Notes under the pieces: model-generated
Told to the model about the DNA's origin: nothing
The model's database searches: none
Seen by the model: only the letters and a program-made list of their open reading frames with translations
Source of the DNA: Collinsella sp.
Lineage (GTDB): Bacteria > Actinomycetota > Coriobacteriia > Coriobacteriales > Coriobacteriaceae
Length of the DNA stretch: 5,250 nucleotides
Direction of reading: 5' to 3'
Assembly (NCBI GenBank): GCA_022728415.1
Contig: JAIJJM010000189.1
Location: 1 to 5,250, forward strand
Program-made: the position numbers and the translations under genes
In this document: in pieces, positions 1 to 5,250 of the stretch
Numbering within the stretch: the first letter of the stretch is position 1
Layout of the letters: the number at the start of each line of letters is the position of its first letter

Positions 1-4
1 TCAA

Positions 5-40
5 TGAGGTTACCGCATCGCGGCAGCGTTGCCACCCTCA
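5..40 (-). promoter_or_regulatory. Possible T-box antiterminator-like element, leftward
   Basis: Read on the minus strand, this stretch contains AGGGTGGCAAC (plus positions 28-38). That resembles the T-box core AGGGTGGNACCGCG, which pairs with the NCCA end of an uncharged tRNA. The flanks TGAGG and CCTCA (plus 36-40 and 5-9) can pair as the lower antiterminator helix, and CCGC/GCGG (plus 20-23 and 13-16) forms an upper stem. Against this, the core is not canonical (CAACGC instead of NACCGCG), the bulge is larger than usual, and I could not identify a clear Stem I with a specifier loop. If real, it would control a leftward gene outside the window, typically an aminoacyl-tRNA synthetase or an amino-acid gene. 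It could equally be a chance hairpin. Confidence 0.2.
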
Positions 41-100
41 GCAGCCAATCAACTGTATAAATTGCAGACCTCCCCCCACGGTTTAACGGTCGTCAATCTA

Positions 101-158
101 GGATGGGGCTCTATTAACTGGTATTTTGCATCAGATGCCATTCAATATAGCCCCATCC
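101..158. repeat. Long inverted repeat, 15-bp arms, 28-nt loop
   Basis: The arms are 101-115 (GGATGGGGCTCTATT) and 144-158 (AATATAGCCCCATCC). They are complementary at 14 of 15 positions. The single mismatch becomes a G-U wobble if the minus strand is transcribed. Inside the loop, 119-124 (TGGTAT) can pair with 135-140 (ATGCCA), with a wobble on the plus strand, and 128-131/135-138 (GCAT/ATGC) is an alternative. No run of T follows either arm, so a simple intrinsic terminator is unlikely. It may be part of a structured leader RNA or a regulator site; the function is unknown. Confidence 0.65.
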
Positions 159-266
159 CAAATTGACTGTTCTGTTATAGGAAATGCCGATAGCAAGACA
201 TCTTTGATTGGTATCCCTAAATAGCGAGTAAAACTCCACCGTGGCACAGTGGTGCTGTAGAATCCT

Positions 267-272
267 TACAAT
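267..272 (+). promoter_or_regulatory. Candidate -10 element for the metF operon
   Basis: TACAAT matches five of six bases of the TATAAT consensus and lies in the A/T-rich stretch just before the metF ribosome binding site. It would give a very short 5' leader of about 25 nt. No good -35 element is visible 16-18 bp upstream (GCACAG or neighbours). Another weak candidate is TAGAAT at 258-263. An upstream start, leaving the hairpins in the leader, is also possible. Confidence 0.2.
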
Positions 273-290
273 ACATTGCACTAAATATCT

Positions 291-297
291 AAAGGAG
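291..297 (+). promoter_or_regulatory. Ribosome binding site of metF
   Basis: AAAGGAG lies six bases before the ATG at 304. It settles the metF start: the same frame opens upstream at a GTG (241), but that would add 21 residues with no family similarity and has no comparable ribosome binding site. Confidence 0.85.
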
Positions 298-303
298 CAC
301 GAT

Positions 304-1176
304 ATGCGCGTCGACGAGGTTTTTAAGCAGACAGCATCCCAAGGCACCACGCCCGTTTCGTTTGAGATGTTCCCGCCCAAGGGCGAGCTGACCCTCGACA
401 CGGCTCGCAAAGTGGCGGGCAACCTGTGCAAGCTTTCACCGAGCTTTGTCTCGGTCACTTGTTCCGCTGGCGGCTCGGGTAACGGTGCCACCACTGCCCC
501 CATCGCGCATATGATTTCGAGCGAATTCGATACGCCCTCGGTAGCGCACCTCACCTGCGTGGGCCGCACCCACGCCGACATCGCCGCCAAGATTGACGAG
601 TATCGCTCGGCCGGCGTGGAAAACGTGCTGGCCCTGCGCGGCGACCTGCCCGCTGGCGCGACTGAGGACGACAAGCCCGCCTCCGACTACGCCTACGCCC
701 GCGACCTCATCCCCGAGCTCGTCGACGCCGGCTTTTGCGTGGGCGCCGCAGCCTACCCCGAGGGCCACATTGCCTGTGAGGGCCTCAACGTCTCGATCGA
801 GCACCTCAAGCAAAAGCAAGACGCCGGCGCGAGCTTTTTTGTGACGCAGCTCTTCTTTGATAACGAATACTTCTACCGTTTTCGCGAGCTTGCCGACAAG
901 GCCGGTATCACCGTGCCCATCACCGCGGGCATCATGCCGTTTATGGGCAAGTCGCAGATCAGCCGCATGGTCTTTATGTGCGGCGCGTCGCTGCCCTCCC
1001 CCGTCATCAAGATTCTCGCCAAGTACGAGAACGACCCCGAAAGCCTGCAGGCAGCCGGTGTAGATTATGCCGCCCGTCAGCTTTGCGACCTTAAGGAGCA
1101 CGGTGCCGACGGCCTGCACCTGTACACTATGAATCGTCCTGCGATCGCCGCAACCATTATGGAGCGCCTGAGATAA
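304..1176 (+). CDS. metF: 5,10-methylenetetrahydrofolate reductase
   Basis: This cytoplasmic FAD enzyme reduces 5,10-methylene-THF to 5-methyl-THF, the methyl donor for methionine synthase. The 290-residue product is close to the usual bacterial length (E. coli MetF is 296) and covers the whole TIM-barrel domain. Visible family motifs are SFEMFPPK with the likely catalytic Glu21, VSVTCSAGGSG (50-59), HLTC (82-85), LALRGD (109-114), AAYPEGH (149-155), FFVTQLFFD (178-186, Gln182 matching the folate-binding Gln of E. coli), PITAGIMP (205-212) and GLHLYTMNR (270-278). Some FAD-site positions of E. coli MetF seem to differ: Asp165, Asn168 and Arg171 align by eye with Ser164, His167 and Gln170, while the Lys172 equivalent (Lys171) is kept. 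The electron donor cannot be read from sequence, and no metV-like partner is adjacent. The stop codon overlaps the next start (TAATG), so translational coupling with the MetH reactivation gene is likely. Confidence 0.96.
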   Translation: MRVDEVFKQTASQGTTPVSFEMFPPKGELTLDTARKVAGNLCKLSPSFVSVTCSAGGSGNGATTAPIAHMISSEFDTPSVAHLTCVGRTHADIAAKIDEYRSAGVENVLALRGDLPAGATEDDKPASDYAYARDLIPELVDAGFCVGAAAYPEGHIACEGLNVSIEHLKQKQDAGASFFVTQLFFDNEYFYRFRELADKAGITVPITAGIMPFMGKSQISRMVFMCGASLPSPVIKILAKYENDPESLQAAGVDYAARQLCDLKEHGADGLHLYTMNRPAIAATIMERLR

Positions 1177-1964
1177 TGGAAAAACCACACATCGATACAA
1201 CCGTTGTTGAAGTGCCGGCCGACCTTGCGTCGCCGGCGCTCTACCGTATCGATGCTGCCCATCGCCCCCGAGTCGACCGTGCCGAGATGCTGCGCTACCT
1301 GGGCTACGGAGGTCAGCGGATTGAGCCCGAGCTAGCGCAGCGTATTGAGCTTGTCGTTGAACGTCTGGAACTGGACATTGAGCCCCGTGGCGTGCGCCGT
1401 GTGTTTGCCGTCGATGCCACGGGCGAGGACGAGCAGGGCAAGCCTTGCATTCGCTTGGTCGGCACCAATGTTGAGCTACGGGGTCGCGATATCTATCGTC
1501 ATCTTAAGGACGCCCGCATGGCCGCGCTGATGGCCTGCACCCTCGGCATGGACGCCGAGCGCCGTTTGCGCACCACGGGAGCCCAACATCCCCTGGAGGG
1601 CGCCGTGCTCGACGCCGCGTGCTCCGCTTACGTGGAAGCCGCCGTTGAGCAAATGGACCAGCAGGTCAAGGCTGCGGCAGCCGCACACGGACTCGCCGGT
1701 AACTGGCGCTTCAGCCCCGGCTACGGCGACTGCCCGCTTACGGCCCAGCGCTCGATCGTGGCTGCGCTCAACGCCACGCGGCTCATCGGGCTTACCGTCA
1801 CACCTACCAACCTGCTCATGCCCACCAAGAGCGTGACCGCGGTGATCGGTCTGTTTGACGGCGAAGTCCACGACGCCCAGAGCCGCCCCACCTGCAATAT
1901 CTGCCGCATGCGCGAGAACTGCCGCTTCCGTGCCGCCCACACCACCTGCTATTCCAGCCATTAG
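1176..1964 (+). CDS. Stand-alone methionine synthase activation-domain protein
   Basis: This 262-residue protein resembles the C-terminal SAM-binding activation domain of cobalamin-dependent methionine synthase (Met_synt_B12 family), here encoded as its own gene. In full-length MetH this domain binds SAM and drives reductive methylation of oxidised cob(II)alamin. The key evidence is R178-FSP-G182-Y183-GDC-P187, matching the RxxxGYxxxP SAM-binding motif of E. coli MetH. Other supporting stretches are RYLGY (40-44), a CTLG segment (121-124) and PTKSVTAVIG (216-225). The C-terminus carries C240, C243, C249 and C258 (CX2CX5CX8C), which is not part of the E. coli domain and may bind metal or an Fe-S cluster; that is inference. 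The ATG overlaps the metF stop by one base, with GGAG at 1161-1164 as a distant ribosome binding site. The next gene is a metH lacking this domain, so the likely role is MetH reactivation in trans. A different corrinoid protein as partner cannot be excluded. Confidence 0.88.
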   Translation: MEKPHIDTTVVEVPADLASPALYRIDAAHRPRVDRAEMLRYLGYGGQRIEPELAQRIELVVERLELDIEPRGVRRVFAVDATGEDEQGKPCIRLVGTNVELRGRDIYRHLKDARMAALMACTLGMDAERRLRTTGAQHPLEGAVLDAACSAYVEAAVEQMDQQVKAAAAAHGLAGNWRFSPGYGDCPLTAQRSIVAALNATRLIGLTVTPTNLLMPTKSVTAVIGLFDGEVHDAQSRPTCNICRMRENCRFRAAHTTCYSSH

Positions 1965-1967
1965 GAG
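1963..1967 (+). promoter_or_regulatory. Ribosome binding site of metH
   Basis: AGGAG overlaps the TAG stop of the preceding gene and lies five bases before the ATG at 1973. It supports this start even though it gives MetH an unusual N-terminal extension of about 50 residues. No ATG or GTG start in frame with its own ribosome binding site is visible before the first conserved motif. Confidence 0.8.
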
Positions 1968-1972
1968 CCCCG

Positions 1973-4528
1973 ATGTTTACTCCGCTTATCACTCATGATC
2001 CGGACGGCGCCGCGCTGGCGGCGCCTGTTGATGCCGCACGCCGCAACGGTGCCGCGTACAAGACGCGCACGATCGACGACCTGCGCATTAGGGACAATCG
2101 CCTGCGCGCCGCCATCGAGGGCACGGGACACCTGCTGTTCGACGGCGGCATGGGCACCATGTTGCAGGCCGCTGGCATGAAGGCGGGCGCCCTGCCCGAG
2201 CTGCTCAATTTTGAGGAGCCCCAGGTTATCACTGATATCCAACGTCAATATGTCGAGGCCGGCTGCGACGTGATTACCGCCAACACCTTTGGTGCCAACG
2301 CCCACAAGCTCGACGGTGCCGCCACCGTGGCAGATGTCTTTGCCGCCGCCGTCGCCTGCGCCCGCGCGGCCGGCGCCCGCTACGTCGCCGGCGACATCGG
2401 CCCCATCGGCGCGCTGCTTCGCCCCTTGGGTACTCTCAGCTTTGACGAGGCCTACGACCTCTTTGCCGAAGAAGTGCGCGCCGGCGTCGACGCGGGCGTG
2501 GACCTCTTTATTATCGAAACCATGACCGACCTTGCCGAGACCAAGGCTGCCGTCCTCGCCTGCCGCGAAAACTCCGACCTGCCCGTCTTTGCCACCATGA
2601 CCTTTGAGGAAGATGGTCGCACCTTCTTGGGCACGAGCCCCGAGGTCGCCGCCATCACCCTCGACGCCATCGGCGCCGACGTTTTGGGCATCAACTGCAG
2701 CCAGGGACCGGCCGAGCTCCGAGGATTCGCTGCGCGCATGCTCACCGTTACCGACAAGCCCGTTATGGTGCAGGCCAATGCGGGACTGCCCCACGTGGAC
2801 GATGACGGCAATACCGTCTTTGATATCCAGGCACCCGAGTACGCCGAGGCCGTCGCCGGCATGATCGAGGACGGCGTGAGCGTCGTCGGCGGATGCTGCG
2901 GTACCACGCCCACGCACATGGCGGCACTTCGCACCCTTATCGACAACCACACGCCCAGCCCGCGTCACCGCAAGCCCAGCATGTCGGTCACGAGCGCCCA
3001 GACGGTCGTGGACCTCCCCTGCGACGGCCACAAGATCGCCGTCATCGGCGAGCGTATCAACCCCACCGGCAAAAAGCGCCTAAAGCAGGCCCTACGCGAC
3101 GGCGACCTGGGCTACGTCGTGAGCCAGGGCATCAGCCAGCAGGAGCAGGGCGCCGACATCCTGGATGTCAACGTGGGCCTGCCCGAGATTGACGAGGTCA
3201 AGGTCATCCAGCAAGCGACCGAGCAGCTCCAAGGCTCCACGCTGCTGCCGCTGCAGATCGACTCCACCGACCCCGCCGCCGTCGAGGCCGCCGTGCGTCG
3301 CTACGCCGGCAAGCCTATCATCAACTCGGTCAATGGCAAGCAGCAGATCATGGATGAGATCCTTCCGCTGGTCGCCCACTACGGCACCAACGTCGTCGGC
3401 CTCACGCTCGACGAAGGCGGCATCCCCGATACCGCCGAAGCTCGCTTCGCCATCGCCGAGCGCATCGTGGCCGAGGCTGCCCGCTACGGCATCGGCCCGG
3501 ACCGCATCCTCATCGACTGTCTGGTCATGACCGCCTCGACCAATCAACGCCAGGCCGAACAGATCCTGCGCGCCATGTCCCTGTGCAAGGAGCGCCTAGG
3601 CGTCAAATGCGCGCTCGGCGTGTCGAACATCAGCTTTGGCCTGCCTGCCCGCCCGCTGCTGGGCTCGGTCTTTTTGGCCGCCGCCTTTGGCGCGGGCCTG
3701 GACGCCCCCATCATGAACCCGGGCTCCAAGCGCTTTATGGACACCGTCTACAGCTATCGCGTTCTGAGCGCCGAGGATGAGGGCTCGACCGGATACATCG
3801 AGCGCTACGCCAGCTGGACCGATCCGTACAAGATCGCCGCCAACCCGGCGGCGGCTCAGGCCGCATCGACCGACGCCGTGCCCACTGTCAGCGCCACCGC
3901 AAGCGCCGATGACGACCCCATCCGCCACATGGTCGTCTCGGGCCGCAAGGGCGAAATCGCGGCCGAGACCGAGCGTCTGCTGGCAGACCACGACGCCATG
4001 GACCTCATCAACAAGCACTTTATCCCCGCCCTCGACGAAGTTGGCGTCCTCTTTGACCAGGGAAAGTTCTTCTTGCCGCAGCTCATGGCCTCGGCCGAGG
4101 CGGCACGCGTGGGTTTTGACACCATCAAGCGGCTGATGCCCGCCGGCGAGATTGCCGACAAGGGCAAGATTTGCGTGGCCACCGTCAAGGGCGATATCCA
4201 CGACATCGGTAAGAACATCGTCAAAATGCTGCTCGACAACTACGGCTACACCGTCTTTGACCTAGGCCGCGACGTCGACCCGCAAGAGGTGCTCAAAACC
4301 GTACAGGAACGCGACATCAAGCTCGTCGGCCTCTCGGCGCTTATGACCACCACGGTCGTCGCCATGGAAGAGACCATCAAGCTGCTTCATGCCGAGGTAC
4401 CGGGCGTCAAGATCATCGTAGGCGGCGCCGTGCTCAACCCCGAATACGCCAAGCAGATCGGCGCGGACTACTACGCCAAGGATGCCGCCGAAAGCGCTCG
4501 TATCGCCGAAGAGGTCTTTGGGCAGTAA
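1973..4528 (+). CDS. metH: Cobalamin-dependent methionine synthase lacking the activation domain
   Basis: MetH transfers the methyl group of 5-methyl-THF through methylcobalamin to homocysteine, giving methionine and THF in the cytoplasm. The product has 851 residues, against about 1,230 for E. coli MetH. Domains in order: homocysteine S-methyltransferase, about 50-325, with DGGMGT (57-62) and the zinc ligands Cys242 (NCSQGP), Cys308 and Cys309 (GGCCGTTP); pterin-binding barrel, about 352-612, with IGERINPTGKK (358-368), DVNVG (398-402), QIDSTDP (428-434), NSVNGK (451-456), GVSNISFGLP (549-558) and NPGSKRF (582-588); Ala/Thr-rich linker, about 620-647; cobalamin cap, about 648-728, with LMASAEA (704-710); cobalamin-binding Rossmann domain, about 732-851, with D741-I-H743-D-I-G746 (His743 is the lower cobalt ligand), GLSAL (786-790) and VGGAVLN (816-822). 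E. coli Ser810 corresponds by eye to Thr794. The C-terminal SAM activation domain is absent, not broken: the protein stops cleanly after the B12 domain, and the missing part is supplied by the gene just upstream. The first 50 residues match no domain I recognise. It is the last gene of the cluster. Confidence 0.96.
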   Translation: MFTPLITHDPDGAALAAPVDAARRNGAAYKTRTIDDLRIRDNRLRAAIEGTGHLLFDGGMGTMLQAAGMKAGALPELLNFEEPQVITDIQRQYVEAGCDVITANTFGANAHKLDGAATVADVFAAAVACARAAGARYVAGDIGPIGALLRPLGTLSFDEAYDLFAEEVRAGVDAGVDLFIIETMTDLAETKAAVLACRENSDLPVFATMTFEEDGRTFLGTSPEVAAITLDAIGADVLGINCSQGPAELRGFAARMLTVTDKPVMVQANAGLPHVDDDGNTVFDIQAPEYAEAVAGMIEDGVSVVGGCCGTTPTHMAALRTLIDNHTPSPRHRKPSMSVTSAQTVVDLPCDGHKIAVIGERINPTGKKRLKQALRDGDLGYVVSQGISQQEQGADILDVNVGLPEIDEVKVIQQATEQLQGSTLLPLQIDSTDPAAVEAAVRRYAGKPIINSVNGKQQIMDEILPLVAHYGTNVVGLTLDEGGIPDTAEARFAIAERIVAEAARYGIGPDRILIDCLVMTASTNQRQAEQILRAMSLCKERLGVKCALGVSNISFGLPARPLLGSVFLAAAFGAGLDAPIMNPGSKRFMDTVYSYRVLSAEDEGSTGYIERYASWTDPYKIAANPAAAQAASTDAVPTVSATASADDDPIRHMVVSGRKGEIAAETERLLADHDAMDLINKHFIPALDEVGVLFDQGKFFLPQLMASAEAARVGFDTIKRLMPAGEIADKGKICVATVKGDIHDIGKNIVKMLLDNYGYTVFDLGRDVDPQEVLKTVQERDIKLVGLSALMTTTVVAMEETIKLLHAEVPGVKIIVGGAVLNPEYAKQIGADYYAKDAAESARIAEEVFGQ

Positions 4529-4553
4529 CACAACGGAAACAACCGAGCACCAA

Positions 4554-4591
4554 AACGTGCCGCATGCGCCACTTGGCACGTGCGGCACGTT
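4554..4591 (+). terminator. Strong hairpin after metH, probable terminator
   Basis: Arms 4554-4564 (AACGTGCCGCA) and 4581-4591 (TGCGGCACGTT) pair perfectly over 11 bp. An inner GCC/GGC stem (4568-4570 with 4575-4577) around a four-base loop extends the helix. It lies 25 bp after the metH stop, the right place for the end of the metF-metH transcript. Weak point: the plus strand has only TT and then TAGAATAAATAA after the stem, not a clear U tract. On the minus strand the stem is followed by TTTT in a CGTTTTGG context, but no minus-strand gene needs it. Confidence 0.5.
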
Positions 4592-4611
4592 AGAATAAAT
4601 AAGACTATGCT
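4573..4611 (+). promoter_or_regulatory. Possible promoter of the DUF711 gene
   Basis: The stretch 4591-4608 is strikingly A/T-rich for this genome and lies between the terminator hairpin and the ribosome binding site of the next gene. TTGGCA (4573-4578) matches five of six bases of a -35 element, but the hexamers at the proper distance (TAAATA at 4596) are poor. TATGCT (4606-4611) is a fair -10 but has no good -35 partner. A promoter here is likely from the layout; the exact elements are uncertain. Confidence 0.25.
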
Positions 4612-4636
4612 CGTTTTGGCAGATAGGAGCGCAAGG

Positions 4637-5250
4637 ATGGCGATCACGCCCGCAGAAATCGCGGAAACCCGCGGCATGGTTGAGGAGCAGAACCTCGACA
4701 TCAGGACCATCACCATGGGCATTTCGCTCATGGGTTGCGGCGACGAGAACCTCGACCGCATGTGCACGAAGATCTACGACCACGTGACGCACACGGCCGA
4801 GCATCTGGTCGAGACCGCCGAGCACCTCGAGCGCGAGTACGGTATCCCCATCGTCAACAAGCGCGTTTCCGTCACCCCGGTGGCACAGATCGCCGCGTGC
4901 TGCAAGGATGAGGACCTCACCCCCATCGCGCATGCCCTCGACCGTGCGGCCGAGACGCTCGGCATCGATTACCTGGGCGGCTTCTCCGCGCTCGTCCAGA
5001 AGGGTATCGGCGATGCCGACCGCCGCGTCATCCAGTCCATCCCCCAGGCGCTCGCTACCACCAGCCGCGTCTGCTCCAGCGTCAATGTCGCCAGCCTGCG
5101 CGCTGGCATCAACATGGATGCCGTGCTCATGGCGGCTCAGACCATCATCGATGCCGCTAAACTCACGGCCGACCAAGATTCCGTCGGCGCTTCCAAGTTT
5201 GTCTGCTTTGCCAACATGGTCGAGGACTCCCCGTTTATGGCGGGCGCCGT
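4637..5250 (+). CDS. DUF711/UPF0210 ("PFL family") protein, 5' part
   Basis: The frame is open from the ATG at 4637 to the window edge, giving 204 complete codons of a protein usually near 450 residues. AGGAG at 4625-4629 lies seven bases before the start. The N-terminal half matches the UPF0210 family very well: NLDIRTITMGISL (19-31), NKRVSVTP (74-81), LGGFSALVQKG (113-123), SIPQAL (134-139), VCSSVNV (145-151), GINM (157-160) and VEDSPFMAGA (195-204), as I recall them from the pneumococcal member SP_0239. The family is annotated as related to the pyruvate formate-lyase fold, but its reaction is not known. No signal peptide or membrane segment is seen, so it is probably cytoplasmic. In streptococci it follows a small ACT-domain gene (UPF0237); none lies in the 108 bp upstream here. 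The hairpin before it suggests transcription separate from metH. Confidence 0.92.
   Translation, partial: MAITPAEIAETRGMVEEQNLDIRTITMGISLMGCGDENLDRMCTKIYDHVTHTAEHLVETAEHLEREYGIPIVNKRVSVTPVAQIAACCKDEDLTPIAHALDRAAETLGIDYLGGFSALVQKGIGDADRRVIQSIPQALATTSRVCSSVNVASLRAGINMDAVLMAAQTIIDAAKLTADQDSVGASKFVCFANMVEDSPFMAGA

Larger units (their letters stand above)
1..303. other. Structured, A/T-rich intergenic region upstream of metF
   Basis: No convincing gene lies in this stretch. Base composition is much richer in A/T than the coding DNA to the right, as expected of regulatory DNA. It holds at least three possible RNA folds: a CCGC/GCGG hairpin inside a TGAGG/CCTCA pair (5-40), a long inverted repeat (101-158), and an imperfect hairpin with arms near 180-188 and 210-216. 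A minus-strand open frame crosses the right half and continues into metF, but it runs antisense to metF and has no recognisable product. I saw no SAM, cobalamin or tetrahydrofolate riboswitch core on the plus strand, although these would be the expected regulators of metF and metH. The structure may belong to the metF leader or to a leftward gene beyond the edge. Confidence 0.6.

Noticed and set aside
163..181. TTGACT and TATAGG as a promoter pair
   Set aside because: The spacer is only about 7 bp, far too short for a -35/-10 pair; each element alone is weak evidence.
237..254. CACC/GGTG hairpin before metF
   Set aside because: Only four firm base pairs plus two wobbles; expected by chance.
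242..256. Sigma-54-like sequence TGGCAC followed by TGCT before metF
   Set aside because: The spacing between the GG and GC pairs is one base too short, and Actinobacteria generally lack sigma-54.
241..303. Upstream GTG start at 241 that would lengthen MetF by 21 residues
   Set aside because: The added residues are unlike the family, and the strong AAAGGAG lies inside this stretch, placed for the ATG at 304.
436..1200. Minus-strand open frame opposite metF
   Set aside because: Antisense shadow of metF; no recognisable domain and no ribosome binding site that would favour it.
1961..3031. Long minus-strand open frame (356 codons) opposite the first part of metH
   Set aside because: It is rich in Gly, Ala, Val, Asp and His in the pattern produced by the reverse complement of a GC-rich gene, and lies entirely over well-supported metH domains. 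No family motif is visible.
4262..5176. Minus-strand open frame spanning the end of metH, the intergenic gap and the DUF711 gene
   Set aside because: It runs antisense to two clearly recognised genes and across a terminator-like hairpin, with composition typical of a shadow frame.

Overview
The window looks like chromosomal DNA of a GC-rich anaerobic actinobacterium, probably of the class Coriobacteriia (a Collinsella-type organism). This is an inference from three things: strong G/C preference at third codon positions, the gene set, and a methionine synthase whose reactivation domain is a separate gene. Nothing in the sequence itself proves the taxon.

Layout. Positions 1-303 are non-coding and clearly richer in A/T than the rest. 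They hold a 15-bp inverted repeat (101-158), a smaller hairpin (180-216) and, on the minus strand at the left edge, a sequence that partly resembles a T-box antiterminator. Three plus-strand genes follow in a tight cluster. They are metF (304-1176, methylenetetrahydrofolate reductase), a stand-alone methionine synthase activation-domain protein (1176-1964), and metH (1973-4528, cobalamin-dependent methionine synthase without its own activation domain). metF and the second gene overlap by one base (TAATG). The second gene and metH are 8 bp apart, with the metH ribosome binding site covering the preceding stop codon. A short gap (4529-4636) has a strong hairpin and an A/T-rich stretch. A DUF711/UPF0210 ("PFL family") gene then starts at 4637 and runs off the right edge.

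How the genes work together. MetF reduces 5,10-methylene-THF to 5-methyl-THF. MetH moves that methyl group through cobalamin to homocysteine, giving methionine and THF. The middle gene carries the SAM-binding RxxxGYxxxP motif of the MetH reactivation domain and most likely supports reductive methylation of inactive cob(II)alamin MetH in trans. Together they form a complete one-carbon-to-methionine module. The downstream DUF711 gene appears to be a separate transcription unit of unknown function.

I found no mobile element, CRISPR array, tRNA or rRNA. The window is mostly conserved metabolism. The most notable points are the split MetH system with a cysteine-rich tail on the activation protein, and the structured, unexplained 5' intergenic region.
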